From UBA965 sp040396955 (lineage in GTDB: Bacteria > Chloroflexota > Chloroflexia > Chloroflexales > Roseiflexaceae): a stretch of DNA of 64,000 nt. Each line of letters starts with the position of its first letter. Position 1 is the first letter of the stretch. Shown in pieces: positions 27,385 through 35,900 of the stretch. A program made the position numbers and the translations under genes. The stretch spans positions 62,001-126,000 of the forward strand of contig JBBAWX010000004.1 in NCBI GenBank assembly GCA_040396955.1, in the 5' to 3' direction. The notes under the pieces are model-generated. The model was given only the letters and a program-made list of their open reading frames with translations. It was not told where the DNA came from and made no database searches.

Positions 27385-28656
27385 CTACGCATCTTGGAAG
27401 AACTCTTGCATCCAGCGATATCGATCACCTTTGGTGAGTACCCCTGCCACAAAGTCCACGGTTGCTGCTAGCCCACTGCTCAAGAAAAAGGGGCGTGACG
27501 CAAGTTGGTTGGTGAAGTACATGGCGGGGATACCACGCTCCTTGGCAATACTTGCCAACGGCGTCGTGCCGAAGACCAACTCGGGGGCGTAGCGGTCAAT
27601 GGCCGCCACATCTTCCTCGAGCGCCTTGCGGTAGATGACCTCTTTGGTGCCGCGTGCTTTGAGCCACAACTCGTCAGGCAACGTGAGCGGGTCTTGGCCG
27701 ATGCTCGTCGAGACATAGGGCACTTCGGCTCCAGCTTCGACCAACATGCGGGCATAGGCTAACTCCGTCCCCTCGTAGCCGGTGACCAGCACTCGCCCAC
27801 TCAATGGTCGTGCATCGAGAATGGCCTGTGATTTGGCACGCTCTTCGTCGATGACTTGTTGGACGAGCACCGGGTCGAGCTGCAGACTGTTGCCGACACT
27901 CTTCAGCCACGCACTCGTGCCACTCACCCCCACCGGCGCACCACCCACAATTGGCATACCCCAGCTCCGAGCTACTGCCATGCTCTCTTTATAAAAAGGG
28001 TGTAACGGCGCAAGTGCACCAGCACGGCCGACCCGCCGAAAGTCGTCAAGTGAGCGTCCCGGCAAGAAAATGGTCTCGCTGACGCCCATTTTGCGCAATA
28101 CAGCGTCGATGGCAAGTGGGTCGGCCGGGAATACCTCGCCGAGGAGTGCCACACTTTTGTCACGTACGGCACCCTCACGCTCGGCAAGCCGGTTGAGGAG
28201 TGCGGCTACGGCAATGTCTTTGGCTTCGGGGTGCGAATGAATAGCGTAGGCCGGCACACGTACCAATACCACCTCGGCGTCGCCCACGGTGCGTGGTAAC
28301 AGCTCTTCGGGCATGCCCGCGGTCTCTGCCACACACAACGAAACGACCGGTATCAGGCGGACTCCCGGTTCTTTGGCTGCCACGTTGATGGCGGCTCGGG
28401 TCCCCTCGACGACTTCGCCACTCATGAGCTCGGCCGTGCCGAGTGTAGGTGCCACGATTGATTTGCTGGCACCATAAAAATGTGTGACAAAGGTCAAGCC
28501 ATAGAGACACCCCGTGTCTGTGGCCATCACCGGATGAGATCCTTCGATACGTGTCAAAATACGCAATGAACCAAATGCAGGGCACATCGATTGAGGATGA
28601 AGTTTGCAGGGTGCGCCTTGGCTGGTCCCACCTTCGAGCTTGATGATTTCACTCAT
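27385..28656 (-). CDS. bchY: Chlorophyllide a reductase subunit BchY
   Basis: The 423-aa product has the BchY (NifD-like) N-terminus: Cys in PCKLHPQSMCPAFGSLR and in DTGCLYGLTFVTHFYGA, the expected ligands of the Fe-S cluster shared with BchZ. The rest shows nitrogenase-component-1 Rossmann-like repeats (for example GRVLVTGYEGTELAYARM). It has a strong GGAGGATC site and follows a hairpin (28723-28741), so its expression may be tuned separately from the upstream genes. It acts in the cytoplasm in bacteriochlorophyll a synthesis. Confidence 0.95.
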   Translation of the reverse strand: MSEIIKLEGGTSQGAPCKLHPQSMCPAFGSLRILTRIEGSHPVMATDTGCLYGLTFVTHFYGASKSIVAPTLGTAELMSGEVVEGTRAAINVAAKEPGVRLIPVVSLCVAETAGMPEELLPRTVGDAEVVLVRVPAYAIHSHPEAKDIAVAALLNRLAEREGAVRDKSVALLGEVFPADPLAIDAVLRKMGVSETIFLPGRSLDDFRRVGRAGALAPLHPFYKESMAVARSWGMPIVGGAPVGVSGTSAWLKSVGNSLQLDPVLVQQVIDEERAKSQAILDARPLSGRVLVTGYEGTELAYARMLVEAGAEVPYVSTSIGQDPLTLPDELWLKARGTKEVIYRKALEEDVAAIDRYAPELVFGTTPLASIAKERGIPAMYFTNQLASRPFFLSSGLAATVDFVAGVLTKGDRYRWMQEFFQDA

Positions 28657-28722
28657 TGGGGATCCTCCAAATAAAAATATTCCATATGTCGTACAGAGAC
28701 TTCACTACGAACCCACAAGAAA

Positions 28723-28741
28723 TGGGGCATCTGTTGCCCCA
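28723..28741 (-). terminator. Hairpin between the 48-aa gene and bchY
   Basis: On the minus strand TGGGGCA ACAGA TGCCCCA is followed by TTTCTTGTGG. Because bchY lacks an obvious own promoter in the 66 bases after it, this may be a partial terminator or mRNA-processing site rather than a full stop. Confidence 0.5.
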
Positions 28742-28757
28742 CCCTTGTTCTGCTGGG

Positions 28758-28904
28758 TTAGTCGTCACTGACCGTGGTCGGATCTACGCGCAAGTAGGTG
28801 GCGGTGGCCTGCTTGTTGGTGTAATAGGCAGCCACAATGAACCCTACAATCACGATTGCCAACGGGACGAAACAGAGGATAAGCCCTGAAGTTGACGGTA
28901 GCAT
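28758..28904 (-). CDS. 48-aa single-membrane-span peptide in the bch operon
   Basis: A short open frame with a strong AAGGAGAG ribosome site 7 bases before its ATG. The peptide starts MLPSTSGLILCFVPLAIV, runs on through VIVGFIVAAYYTNKQ and ends DPTTVSDD. It therefore has one membrane helix (about 7-27) and a short polar C-terminal tail of about 20 residues. It lies between the DUF169 gene and bchY in the same direction. I do not recognise the sequence. Small single-span subunits have been seen in Roseiflexus-type reaction-centre complexes, and this could be such a subunit or an assembly factor for chlorophyllide reductase; both are inference from location and shape. Confidence 0.75.
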   Translation of the reverse strand: MLPSTSGLILCFVPLAIVIVGFIVAAYYTNKQATATYLRVDPTTVSDD

Positions 28905-28958
28905 GGTTCTCTCCTTCTAACATCTATCGCTACAAGTGCCCGAAAGCGCTTGTGAGCT

Positions 28959-29711
28959 TCAATCATGACCGCCACCGCTCGGTGGCTGGGCAGCGCCTGG
29001 TGCATGCGATGGCATAATCAGCTCGCGCATACGTGCCGGATCAAAACGGAAGTTGGCCACCAAATCTAGGACATGCTGGAAGTGGTGCGCCGGGATCGTC
29101 ACAAACAATTCTCCTGGGGCGAGGCGATTGTGCATGCGCCCTCCCCCGTCCCCCGTGGCAAATACACTGTTGCGGTGGTTGATGGGGGTCGCAAAGATCG
29201 ATGCACACGCCGATGGGCCGACTTCACCAATCGGGAAGGTGCCCTCGCGTACCGAGGCCGCCCCTGCGAGTTGCATGGCGTGTAACGCATCGGTGACCAC
29301 GATAATCGAGTCTACTGTGACCCCCTCCGGCACTGCATTGAGTGGTGCCGCGGCTAGCGCAACAATGCTCCCATCAGCGAGACGCTCGCTTTGCGCCTTG
29401 TTGCGCTTGGCTGCTTCTGGGGTGAAAAACCCCTGCGCCATGGTCAGGTATTCTCCCTCGGTAATCAGCGCGCCAGCATTGGGGAGTAATCCGAGGTGCC
29501 ACAGCCCCACATAACAGTCGTGGTGCTGAGCATCCACATACACACAGCGACCACTCTCCGCCTCGCGCACAATCCCACAAGCAACCACCTGCGCTGGCTC
29601 ATACCCAGCCGGTACGTGCGTACGACAGTAGGTGATGGCGACCGGTTGCCGTTTGACTTTCATCACCTCAACCAAAACGCGGTTGAGTTCGTGTAGATCG
29701 ACCGTGTGCAT
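28959..29711 (-). CDS. DUF169 family protein within the bch operon
   Basis: The 250-aa product belongs to the DUF169 (COG2043) family, judged by the pattern QPVAITYCRTHVPAG, then ACGIVREAESGRCVYVD and HHDCYVGLWHLGLLPN. A second conserved stretch is MQLAGAASVREGTFPIGEVG with CASIFATP. Several cysteines (in TYCR, ACGI, GRCV, HDCY and SACA) could bind metal or a cofactor, but none is proven. There is no signal peptide or membrane segment; the last ~20 residues are Pro/Gly-rich. The gene starts 14 bases after bchX, with AGAAAGAG before the ATG. It sits between the reductase iron protein and its catalytic subunits, so a role in pigment synthesis is plausible but unproven. Confidence 0.8.
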   Translation of the reverse strand: MHTVDLHELNRVLVEVMKVKRQPVAITYCRTHVPAGYEPAQVVACGIVREAESGRCVYVDAQHHDCYVGLWHLGLLPNAGALITEGEYLTMAQGFFTPEAAKRNKAQSERLADGSIVALAAAPLNAVPEGVTVDSIIVVTDALHAMQLAGAASVREGTFPIGEVGPSACASIFATPINHRNSVFATGDGGGRMHNRLAPGELFVTIPAHHFQHVLDLVANFRFDPARMRELIMPSHAPGAAQPPSGGGHD

Positions 29712-29725
29712 GTGTCGAACTCTTT

Positions 29726-30910
29726 CTAGCGGTAGGTGGGAGCATCCATTTCACGCAAGTCGACATAACTAAACGTCTGCCCAGAGCGTCGGAGCGCCGA
29801 CAAAAACGCCACTTTGCTCTCGAGGTCGGTAGTGGTGCCGATGCGAATTTCCATGGCTCCCGAAGTAACGGTGACGCCGTCGCGCTCGGTGCGGTTCAAA
29901 TCGGTCACGTACAAGCCAATCGCCTCCATCAAGTTTTTGACCTGGAGCTGTTCTGGGTCACTGGTCTGTACTTGTGGGATGAGCGATGGGGTGAGCGAAA
30001 GCATCGGAATGCCCTTTTTGGCGTTGACCGTGCCCGCAAACAACTCGCCTTCACTGGCCGAATCGGGACGTCCTTCGGGCTCTTCGGCTCCAAAGACGCG
30101 CAAGAAATCATGGTACTCCAGTGGCTGATAGTCGTCACAGGGCGGGATGGAGTTTTCACTAATGCGCTTGGCCAAATCACCAAAAATCGCATCGAATTGT
30201 GGCACTTCCAGGGCCAGGCGACAGGCGTCAGCGAGCTCACGCACTTGGCGACTGAGCGGGATACGGGCGAGGATGGGGAGACCAACGGCGCGGGCGTACT
30301 GGTCGGCGGTGTCGCTCCCGTCGTCACGGTTGACGACGAGCCCCAAAATCGAGCTCGTGCCGCCCATGGTGCGGAAGTACTTGGCCGCCTTGGCAATGTT
30401 GTTGGCTGCATAGAGTGATTGGCGGTCGTGTCCGACCACGATAATTACCTGTTCTGCCAGTGAGCGTGCCAACGGGGTGGCAAATCCGCCACAAACGACG
30501 TCGCCGAGGAAGTCCATGACCACGTAGTCGAGGTTCCATTTGCTCAGCCCGAGCCCTTCGAGGGTCTTGAAGCCCGATGAGATGCCCTGGCCGCCGCAGC
30601 CGCGACCTACTTCAGGGCCTCCCAGCTCGCAGCCGTAGAGTACCGATCCCTGCCGGAGCTCACTCCGGAAGATGACATCGCCTACGGAGAGCTCATCTTC
30701 GCGCCCCTGCTCTTTGAAGATGCGCCATTGCTCACCCAGCGTCGGCAACGAGTGCCCGCCAAAGACGGTATTGCACGAATCATGCTTGGGGTCACAGCCG
30801 AGTTGTAATACCCGGTATCCGTCAAAGGTGAATCGTGAGGTCAGGTTTGAGGTAAAGAAACTCTTCCCCATCCCCCCTTTGCCATAGATTGCCAACATGC
30901 GTGGAGCCAT
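29726..30910 (-). CDS. bchX: Chlorophyllide a reductase iron protein BchX, with C-terminal extension
   Basis: The NifH-like core shows the P-loop YGKGGMGKSFFTSNLT, the deviant-Walker Asp in LGCDPKHDS, and cluster cysteines in RGCGGQGISSGF and FLGDVVCGGFATP. It is the ATP-dependent reductase that passes electrons to BchYZ. At 394 aa it is about 60 residues longer than the ~333-aa proteobacterial BchX. The extra C-terminal part (about 290-394) includes MEIRIGTTTDLESKVAFL and YVDLREMDAPTYR, which resembles the beta-domain end of FtsQ. AAAGGGGAGC precedes the start, 24 bases after bchC. Confidence 0.95.
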   Translation of the reverse strand: MAPRMLAIYGKGGMGKSFFTSNLTSRFTFDGYRVLQLGCDPKHDSCNTVFGGHSLPTLGEQWRIFKEQGREDELSVGDVIFRSELRQGSVLYGCELGGPEVGRGCGGQGISSGFKTLEGLGLSKWNLDYVVMDFLGDVVCGGFATPLARSLAEQVIIVVGHDRQSLYAANNIAKAAKYFRTMGGTSSILGLVVNRDDGSDTADQYARAVGLPILARIPLSRQVRELADACRLALEVPQFDAIFGDLAKRISENSIPPCDDYQPLEYHDFLRVFGAEEPEGRPDSASEGELFAGTVNAKKGIPMLSLTPSLIPQVQTSDPEQLQVKNLMEAIGLYVTDLNRTERDGVTVTSGAMEIRIGTTTDLESKVAFLSALRRSGQTFSYVDLREMDAPTYR

Positions 30911-30934
30911 CGTTGCTCCCCTTTCTAGTGGCGT

Positions 30935-31879
30935 TTACCACGCCAATACGAGCTTGAGGCAAGCCTGATCGTTCAAGGCGATATCATATGCATGCACCAC
31001 ATCAGTGATGTGCATCCGATGTGTCAACAACGGCGCCACATCAAGACGTCCCTGCACAATTAAATCTCGGCAACGCTGCAAATCTCCACTAGCCCACTCT
31101 TTGGCGGTGAGGAGTTGCGCTTGCTTCAAAAAGAGCGGCATATACGGCAACTGTAGCTCGTCGTAATAGCCGAGTAAGACGATGCGACCATTATTGGCCA
31201 GACTCGCCACTGCCGCACTCAAGGCGGTCATGGAGCCACTCGCCTCGATGATGACATCGCAGTCGACGACACCCTGCTGTGCCAGTGTCTGATCGCCGGC
31301 TTGGTAGCAGGCATCGGCACTGCTCAGCGCAAGCCGTTGTGGCGAACGATCGCTGACGATGACTTCAGCACCGGCAAGGCGCGCATGCCGGGCTGCCAAC
31401 TGGCCAACCGGCCCCTGCCCAAGGATCAACACCCGTTTCCCAGCGATGTCGCCAGCGATGTCGACACCATGGAGCGCCGTGGCTGCCAGCGCCAATAAAA
31501 CCCCCTCATCTGCATGCATCCCGGTTACGGGGATGACGCGCCGGTAATCGACATGGAGATGGCTCGCTTGTCCGCCCCAGGCAGCGTTGACTGCCACGTA
31601 ACAACGAGCCCCGCCCACGTAGACCACCTCACCAAGGAGTGTCGCTGGTACATTCGCGCCTGTCGCTACAATCCGCCCGACCGTCTCATACCCAGGGATG
31701 ACCGGGAATTGCAACATCGGGTGGGGCATGCGCCCGGCAAGGAGCATGCGCTCCGTACCTGCGCTAATCGAGGTGTACATCGTCTCTATGGTGACATCGT
31801 CGGCTCCAGCAGGCTGGAGTGTGACCGACCGGACGTCGAATTGGTGTGCCGCCGCAATAACGACTGCCTGTGCTTCCAT
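30935..31879 (-). CDS. bchC: 3-hydroxyethyl bacteriochlorophyllide a dehydrogenase BchC
   Basis: The 314-aa protein is a medium-chain dehydrogenase-like enzyme. It has ISAGTERMLLAGRMP and FPVIPGYETVGRIVATG in the N-terminal GroES-like part and a nucleotide-binding GQGPVGQLAARHARLAGA in the Rossmann part. The IPGYE motif and the absence of the four-Cys structural zinc lobe are typical of BchC. It oxidises the C3 hydroxyethyl group made by BchF to acetyl. bchF ends only 9 bases upstream, so the two consecutive reactions are co-transcribed. Confidence 0.95.
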   Translation of the reverse strand: MEAQAVVIAAAHQFDVRSVTLQPAGADDVTIETMYTSISAGTERMLLAGRMPHPMLQFPVIPGYETVGRIVATGANVPATLLGEVVYVGGARCYVAVNAAWGGQASHLHVDYRRVIPVTGMHADEGVLLALAATALHGVDIAGDIAGKRVLILGQGPVGQLAARHARLAGAEVIVSDRSPQRLALSSADACYQAGDQTLAQQGVVDCDVIIEASGSMTALSAAVASLANNGRIVLLGYYDELQLPYMPLFLKQAQLLTAKEWASGDLQRCRDLIVQGRLDVAPLLTHRMHITDVVHAYDIALNDQACLKLVLAW

Positions 31880-31888
31880 GAGTCTCCC

Positions 31889-32344
31889 TTAGCCGCGCTG
31901 GGCGAGTATGCGTCGCTGTTGGGCTGCCATCAGGCCGCGGCGTATGAACTGTGCCATGTTGATGAGATAGGTGGCGTAGGCGCACAACATCGTCAACATC
32001 AATGCATCATCGTCCCAGCCGAGCCAGCGCGCCACGAAATAGGCGTTGTGCGTGAGAATGGCCACTGCGTTGCCGATATCTTCCCAGTAGAATTCTTTGG
32101 CTAGGAAGTAATGGCCGAAGATCTCTTTCTCCCAGAGCATGCCCGTAATCGTGATGGCCCACAACAGCCCAATCTTGATGATGATGCTGATGGTGGCAAT
32201 CTCATAGCCACTTTTGCTCTGCCACGCCCGGTAGACCAGGATGACACTGACAATGAATGCGATGAACTGAAGTGGTGCTAGGATGGCCTGCACTTTGGTC
32301 CAGGCACTCGCATCACGTTGGCGGAGCTGTTCGGCAGTGTACAT
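31889..32344 (-). CDS. bchF: 2-vinyl bacteriochlorophyllide hydratase BchF
   Basis: The start MYTAEQLRQRDASAWT at 32344 gives 151 aa, near the usual ~160 aa. A longer in-frame start at 32419 exists, but a TATAAT element (32384-32389 reversed) falls within that extension. The protein has four hydrophobic segments (about 18-36, 46-66, 85-101, 110-130) and the family pattern WTKVQAILAPLQF, ITGMLWEKEIFGHYF and AKEFYWEDIGNAVAIL. It hydrates the C3 vinyl group. It begins the second half of the cluster after a strong terminator-like hairpin. Confidence 0.93.
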   Translation of the reverse strand: MYTAEQLRQRDASAWTKVQAILAPLQFIAFIVSVILVYRAWQSKSGYEIATISIIIKIGLLWAITITGMLWEKEIFGHYFLAKEFYWEDIGNAVAILTHNAYFVARWLGWDDDALMLTMLCAYATYLINMAQFIRRGLMAAQQRRILAQRG

Positions 32345-32383
32345 GGCGTCCCTGATGGGTGTGGTTTGGATGTTCTCTTCTTG

Positions 32384-32416
32384 ATTATAAACTTCGCCGG
32401 TTTGCTGAAAAGTATA
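32384..32416 (-). promoter_or_regulatory. Candidate bchF promoter region
   Basis: Minus-strand TATAAT (32384-32389) lies 40 bases before the bchF ATG, and a second -10-like TATACT is at 32411-32416. Neither has a good -35 hexamer. Position after the hairpin at 32463-32496 supports a new transcription unit starting here. Confidence 0.4.
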
Positions 32417-32462
32417 CAAATCCTACACAAAAACTTTAACTTTACCGCATCTAGTCGAGAAA

Positions 32463-32496
32463 CCACCATGCCCAGTTCGTCAACTGGGTATGGTGG
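32463..32496 (-). terminator. Strong hairpin between bchP and bchF
   Basis: A 15-bp stem (CCACCATGCCCAGTT with AACTGGGTATGGTGG, one G-T pair, loop CGTC) lies 13 bases after the bchP stop. On the minus strand TTTCTCG follows. It probably ends or attenuates the puf-bchG-bchP transcript. Confidence 0.75.
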
Positions 32497-32509
32497 TGTG
32501 AGGGGGCGT

Positions 32510-33709
32510 TTAACGGGCAGTAGCAAGCAGATGATGGGCTTGGACGCGAATCATGTCACTGGTCATGCGTAACTGCCGGAGCCAGGGCAGGGGTGTATAG
32601 CGTTTGTGCATGTACGACTCAAAGGTATAGCGTTGCACGTCGAGATTGCGACACATGTCGGTAAATACCTCCATCTGGCGATTGCTCCCGTAGCCCCACC
32701 CTTCGAGCCACTGCAAAAAGCGATACATGGTGCGGTATTCGCGCCAGTAGCGATGTTCGTAGCGGCGGAGCGCGTTCAGCGATGTATCAGGGAGTGCCTC
32801 AATGAGGGCTTGCGCCGCCATTTGTCCCGACTTCATGGCCCAATAAATCCCTTCGCCTGAGGTGTTGACCACCAAACCGGCTGCATCACCAATGAGCATG
32901 GCACGCGCAAACGCCATGTGTGGCCGTGGGGTCATTGGGAGCGCATGTGCTTCCTCAAGGTAGCATTCGCCGTGGTGTAACTCGGCACCAATACGCTGTT
33001 TGAGTGCGTTCAGGAGGTGGCGTGCCTGTTTGGAGTGTGTCGGCCCAGTGCCGATGCCCACGGTAATGTGATCAGCTTTGGGGAATGCCCAAGCGTACAA
33101 ATCGGGGCTTACGTCGTGGCCAAGAAATAAATCAGCCGTATCACGCCAGCGCCCCAACTGCTCACTCGGGATGCGCCAGCGCTCTTGAATTGCGACACAG
33201 CGGGGTAAATTGGGCAACCCCAGTAATTTGGCGGTCGGTGAATAGGCGCCGTCAGCACCGATGACTGCAGCGGCTCGGAGCGTCTCGATGCGCCCGCTCT
33301 GACGGTCCCGGTATTTCGCAGTGACTCCGTCGGCATCGATTGCCAGATCAGTCAGGGTCCCCTCGATCAAGCGGGCGCCGTGTTGTACCGCGCGTTGGCG
33401 CAAAAACCCGTCGAAGTCCTCACGGCAAACCATGGCAATGTAGTCGTCCGCAGAATGCTCGAGTCCGCGGACATCGATTTCTACCTGGCGCCCGCTCGGT
33501 GAGTGGATGAGCGCTTTGGTGATTTTGCGTGAAATAAGGTGCTGGGGAATGTGAAATTCATGGAATGCGAATGGTGGTACTGCTCCACCGCACGGTTTGA
33601 TGCGTGCGAGGTCTTTTTCAAGCATGACCACCGGTACCCCAGCCATTGCCAGCGTATGGGCGGCGGTTGCACCACCAACAGATGCTCCAACGACAAGTAT
33701 TTCATGCAT
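32510..33709 (-). CDS. bchP: Geranylgeranyl reductase BchP
   Basis: The 399-aa flavoprotein starts with the FAD-binding motif VVGASVGGATAAHTLAMAG and has KPCGGAVPP just after it, as in BchP/ChlP. A second FAD motif is AMLIGDAAGLVVNTSGEGI. It reduces three double bonds of the geranylgeranyl tail to phytyl, on the pigment or on the diphosphate. It lies 69 bases after bchG in the same direction, and the two carry out the final steps of bacteriochlorophyll a synthesis. Confidence 0.93.
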   Translation of the reverse strand: MHEILVVGASVGGATAAHTLAMAGVPVVMLEKDLARIKPCGGAVPPFAFHEFHIPQHLISRKITKALIHSPSGRQVEIDVRGLEHSADDYIAMVCREDFDGFLRQRAVQHGARLIEGTLTDLAIDADGVTAKYRDRQSGRIETLRAAAVIGADGAYSPTAKLLGLPNLPRCVAIQERWRIPSEQLGRWRDTADLFLGHDVSPDLYAWAFPKADHITVGIGTGPTHSKQARHLLNALKQRIGAELHHGECYLEEAHALPMTPRPHMAFARAMLIGDAAGLVVNTSGEGIYWAMKSGQMAAQALIEALPDTSLNALRRYEHRYWREYRTMYRFLQWLEGWGYGSNRQMEVFTDMCRNLDVQRYTFESYMHKRYTPLPWLRQLRMTSDMIRVQAHHLLATAR

Positions 33710-33778
33710 GACTGCAACTCCTTCGGTGGGGTCGTCCTCGAAATGTCGTTGTGCTGTGATGCGAGGCGAAACGGATAC

Positions 33779-34702
33779 TTAACTACGGATGCCGATTGCT
33801 GAGACGATCATGCACCACACAAAAATCATCACACCACTGGCGTTATAAAAAATGGCGCGTGCCCGTGGGTCGGTCATTTTGATGAATTTACGCTGGGTGG
33901 GAATTTGTCCGATACCCAGTGCCAACATGATGCCAGCAGCCACCGGGTTCCCGGTCCCGAGCATGTAAATGGTCGCTGCGAGTAGGGCCGCGTTGATGGT
34001 AATGACGGCACTCATCGCCGCCCATTCGGTTCCCATCTGCGCTGGGATGGATTTAATCCCCATCAACCGATCACCGTCGATGCTTTTGAAGTCGTTGATG
34101 GTCATGATACCGTGCGCACCAAGCGAGTAGAGCGCCGCCAAGATGAGGCTGCCCTGCGTCAGCGGGGCAAAGGCCATGTGGCCAGCAATCCACGGCAACC
34201 CTTCGTACGAAATTGCCACGATGGCGTTGCCAATCCAACCAAGCCGTTTGGCACGGAACGGCTCGGCGCTGTAGACAACCGCCATGAAAATCCCGAAAAG
34301 TGTGATGTAGACCACCGACATGTTGTAGAGAAACGCCATTCCCAGGCCGATGACCGTTAGCACCGCAATCGTCCAAAATACATGGCGGAAAGAGACTCGT
34401 CCAGATGGAATTGGTCGATCTGGCTCGTTGATCGCATCAACCTCCCGATCACAGTATTCGTTGATGACCTGTGATAATCCGCACAAAATTGGCCCTGACA
34501 TGAGCGCGCCCAAGGCAATCATCGCGATGTGGGTGACACTGAGCGTCGTTGCCCCAGATGCCACCGTGCCACAGATGAAGGCAAATGTCGGTGGGAACCA
34601 TGTGACTGGTTTCATCAGTGCAATCGAGCCGGCCAGTATCTGAGACAGCGATGTGGATTTGGCGAGCGATGCGGACTGCTGAACGTTGGGTTCAACTGCC
34701 AT
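33779..34702 (-). CDS. bchG: Bacteriochlorophyll a synthase BchG
   Basis: The start MAVEPNVQQS at 34702 has a GGAGAGAG site, giving 307 aa. It is a UbiA-family prenyltransferase with about eight membrane segments. The first Asp-rich motif is NEYCDREVDAINEPDRPIPS, and the second region is NDFKSIDGDRLMGIKSIP. It esterifies bacteriochlorophyllide a with geranylgeranyl or phytyl diphosphate. The chlorophyll-synthase subfamily is indicated by MKPVTWFPPTFAFICG and by its place between pufC and bchP. Confidence 0.94.
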   Translation of the reverse strand: MAVEPNVQQSASLAKSTSLSQILAGSIALMKPVTWFPPTFAFICGTVASGATTLSVTHIAMIALGALMSGPILCGLSQVINEYCDREVDAINEPDRPIPSGRVSFRHVFWTIAVLTVIGLGMAFLYNMSVVYITLFGIFMAVVYSAEPFRAKRLGWIGNAIVAISYEGLPWIAGHMAFAPLTQGSLILAALYSLGAHGIMTINDFKSIDGDRLMGIKSIPAQMGTEWAAMSAVITINAALLAATIYMLGTGNPVAAGIMLALGIGQIPTQRKFIKMTDPRARAIFYNASGVMIFVWCMIVSAIGIRS

Positions 34703-34820
34703 TTCTCTCTCCTCGCAAACAAGGCAAACAACTCCTCGTGTTTGCCAGCGAAAATAATCAACCAAGGTGCCGTGTAACCATTATATGCTACACGGCAACC
34801 TTGGAGCGTACCGGCCAAAA

Positions 34821-35828
34821 TTATTTAGACGTGGTCGAAAGAACGTCGGGAACTTGCCCTTCCTTGGCAGCGCCCGGTGGCACCCGGTTGCCCTGGTGAC
34901 ACATCCAGCACGACGGTGTCTTGCCCGCCATGATGGTGCTGTAGTTGTTGTTGATGTGCTTCGACATCTGCAACATCCACACCGCATGCTGCTTCTGCGG
35001 GATTTCATACCCTGGGAAGTACCGTGCATTGTGGCAGAAGGTACATCCTTGACCCAAGCTCACGTTCATGTGGTACATGGTGTACTGGTTCATCTCGACT
35101 GCATCCAACGATACGTCCTCGCGGCCGGTCACCACCAACCCACTCGGGTCGCTTGGTGCTCCTTCAAGACCGGGGTAGTTCGGGTCGTCAGAGATGATGT
35201 CCAGTGGTAGCCGGTAATCGTTCGGCAACGTGTTCTGGATCTCGGTCGGATAGGTCTGGAACTGAGCCTTGCCGTTGTGGCAGGTCGCACAGGTAATCTG
35301 GTAGTTGCCCACCGATGCCGGCAATTTGCTCACAAATGAACGGTTCAGGTCACCCGACATGAGCAACATGGCTCGTGCCGTCTTCTTCTTGATGGCCCAG
35401 GTTGCATTGGGGTCGGCTGGGTCTTCGTCCATATAGAACTGTGGCACACCTTCGGCGTCTGGTGCAATATTGTGGCAGTAGCTACAATCCACCTTCAAGC
35501 CGCCAGCCACTTGTGCCACCATGTAGGCTGCAATCTGTGCTCGACTCCACCCCTTGAGCACCTGGACATTCTTTGGCTCTTCGCCGGCCGCCGTATATGC
35601 CTGCATGGCAGTCAACGACTCTGGCTTCAAATTGGGATTCGACGGGTCGTAATTGACGTAGACCGCTGATTCCGGGATGGGTTTGGGGGCGGGTGGTTGG
35701 ACCAGCGCCCAGATCCACCAGAAGGCGACGATGCTGCTGACCATCGTAACCATGGCGACTGCCCCGGCTACCAGGTTAAATTTGGCATCTTCATTGAGCG
35801 GTGGAAACACGCTTGGAGTTCGTGACAT
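34821..35828 (-). CDS. pufC: Tetraheme reaction-centre cytochrome c PufC
   Basis: The start MSRTPSVFPPLNED has a GAGAGG site and gives 335 aa. One membrane helix (about 17-44) anchors it, with no lipobox at the start. There are four CxxCH heme motifs: CSYCH (115-119), CATCH (180-184), CTFCH (262-266) and CWMCH (307-311). Methionines suitable as axial ligands lie in RAMLLMSGD, YTMYHMNV and WMLQMSKH. It re-reduces the special pair after photochemistry, accepting electrons from a periplasmic donor such as auracyanin. It is 72 bases downstream of pufLM. Confidence 0.96.
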   Translation of the reverse strand: MSRTPSVFPPLNEDAKFNLVAGAVAMVTMVSSIVAFWWIWALVQPPAPKPIPESAVYVNYDPSNPNLKPESLTAMQAYTAAGEEPKNVQVLKGWSRAQIAAYMVAQVAGGLKVDCSYCHNIAPDAEGVPQFYMDEDPADPNATWAIKKKTARAMLLMSGDLNRSFVSKLPASVGNYQITCATCHNGKAQFQTYPTEIQNTLPNDYRLPLDIISDDPNYPGLEGAPSDPSGLVVTGREDVSLDAVEMNQYTMYHMNVSLGQGCTFCHNARYFPGYEIPQKQHAVWMLQMSKHINNNYSTIMAGKTPSCWMCHQGNRVPPGAAKEGQVPDVLSTTSK

Positions 35829-35900
35829 ATGCGTTCCTCTCTCGCAGGGTCTTCTGCGGGTAACACGGCGCACCACCTGAGTAGTGCGCCATGCGCAAGC

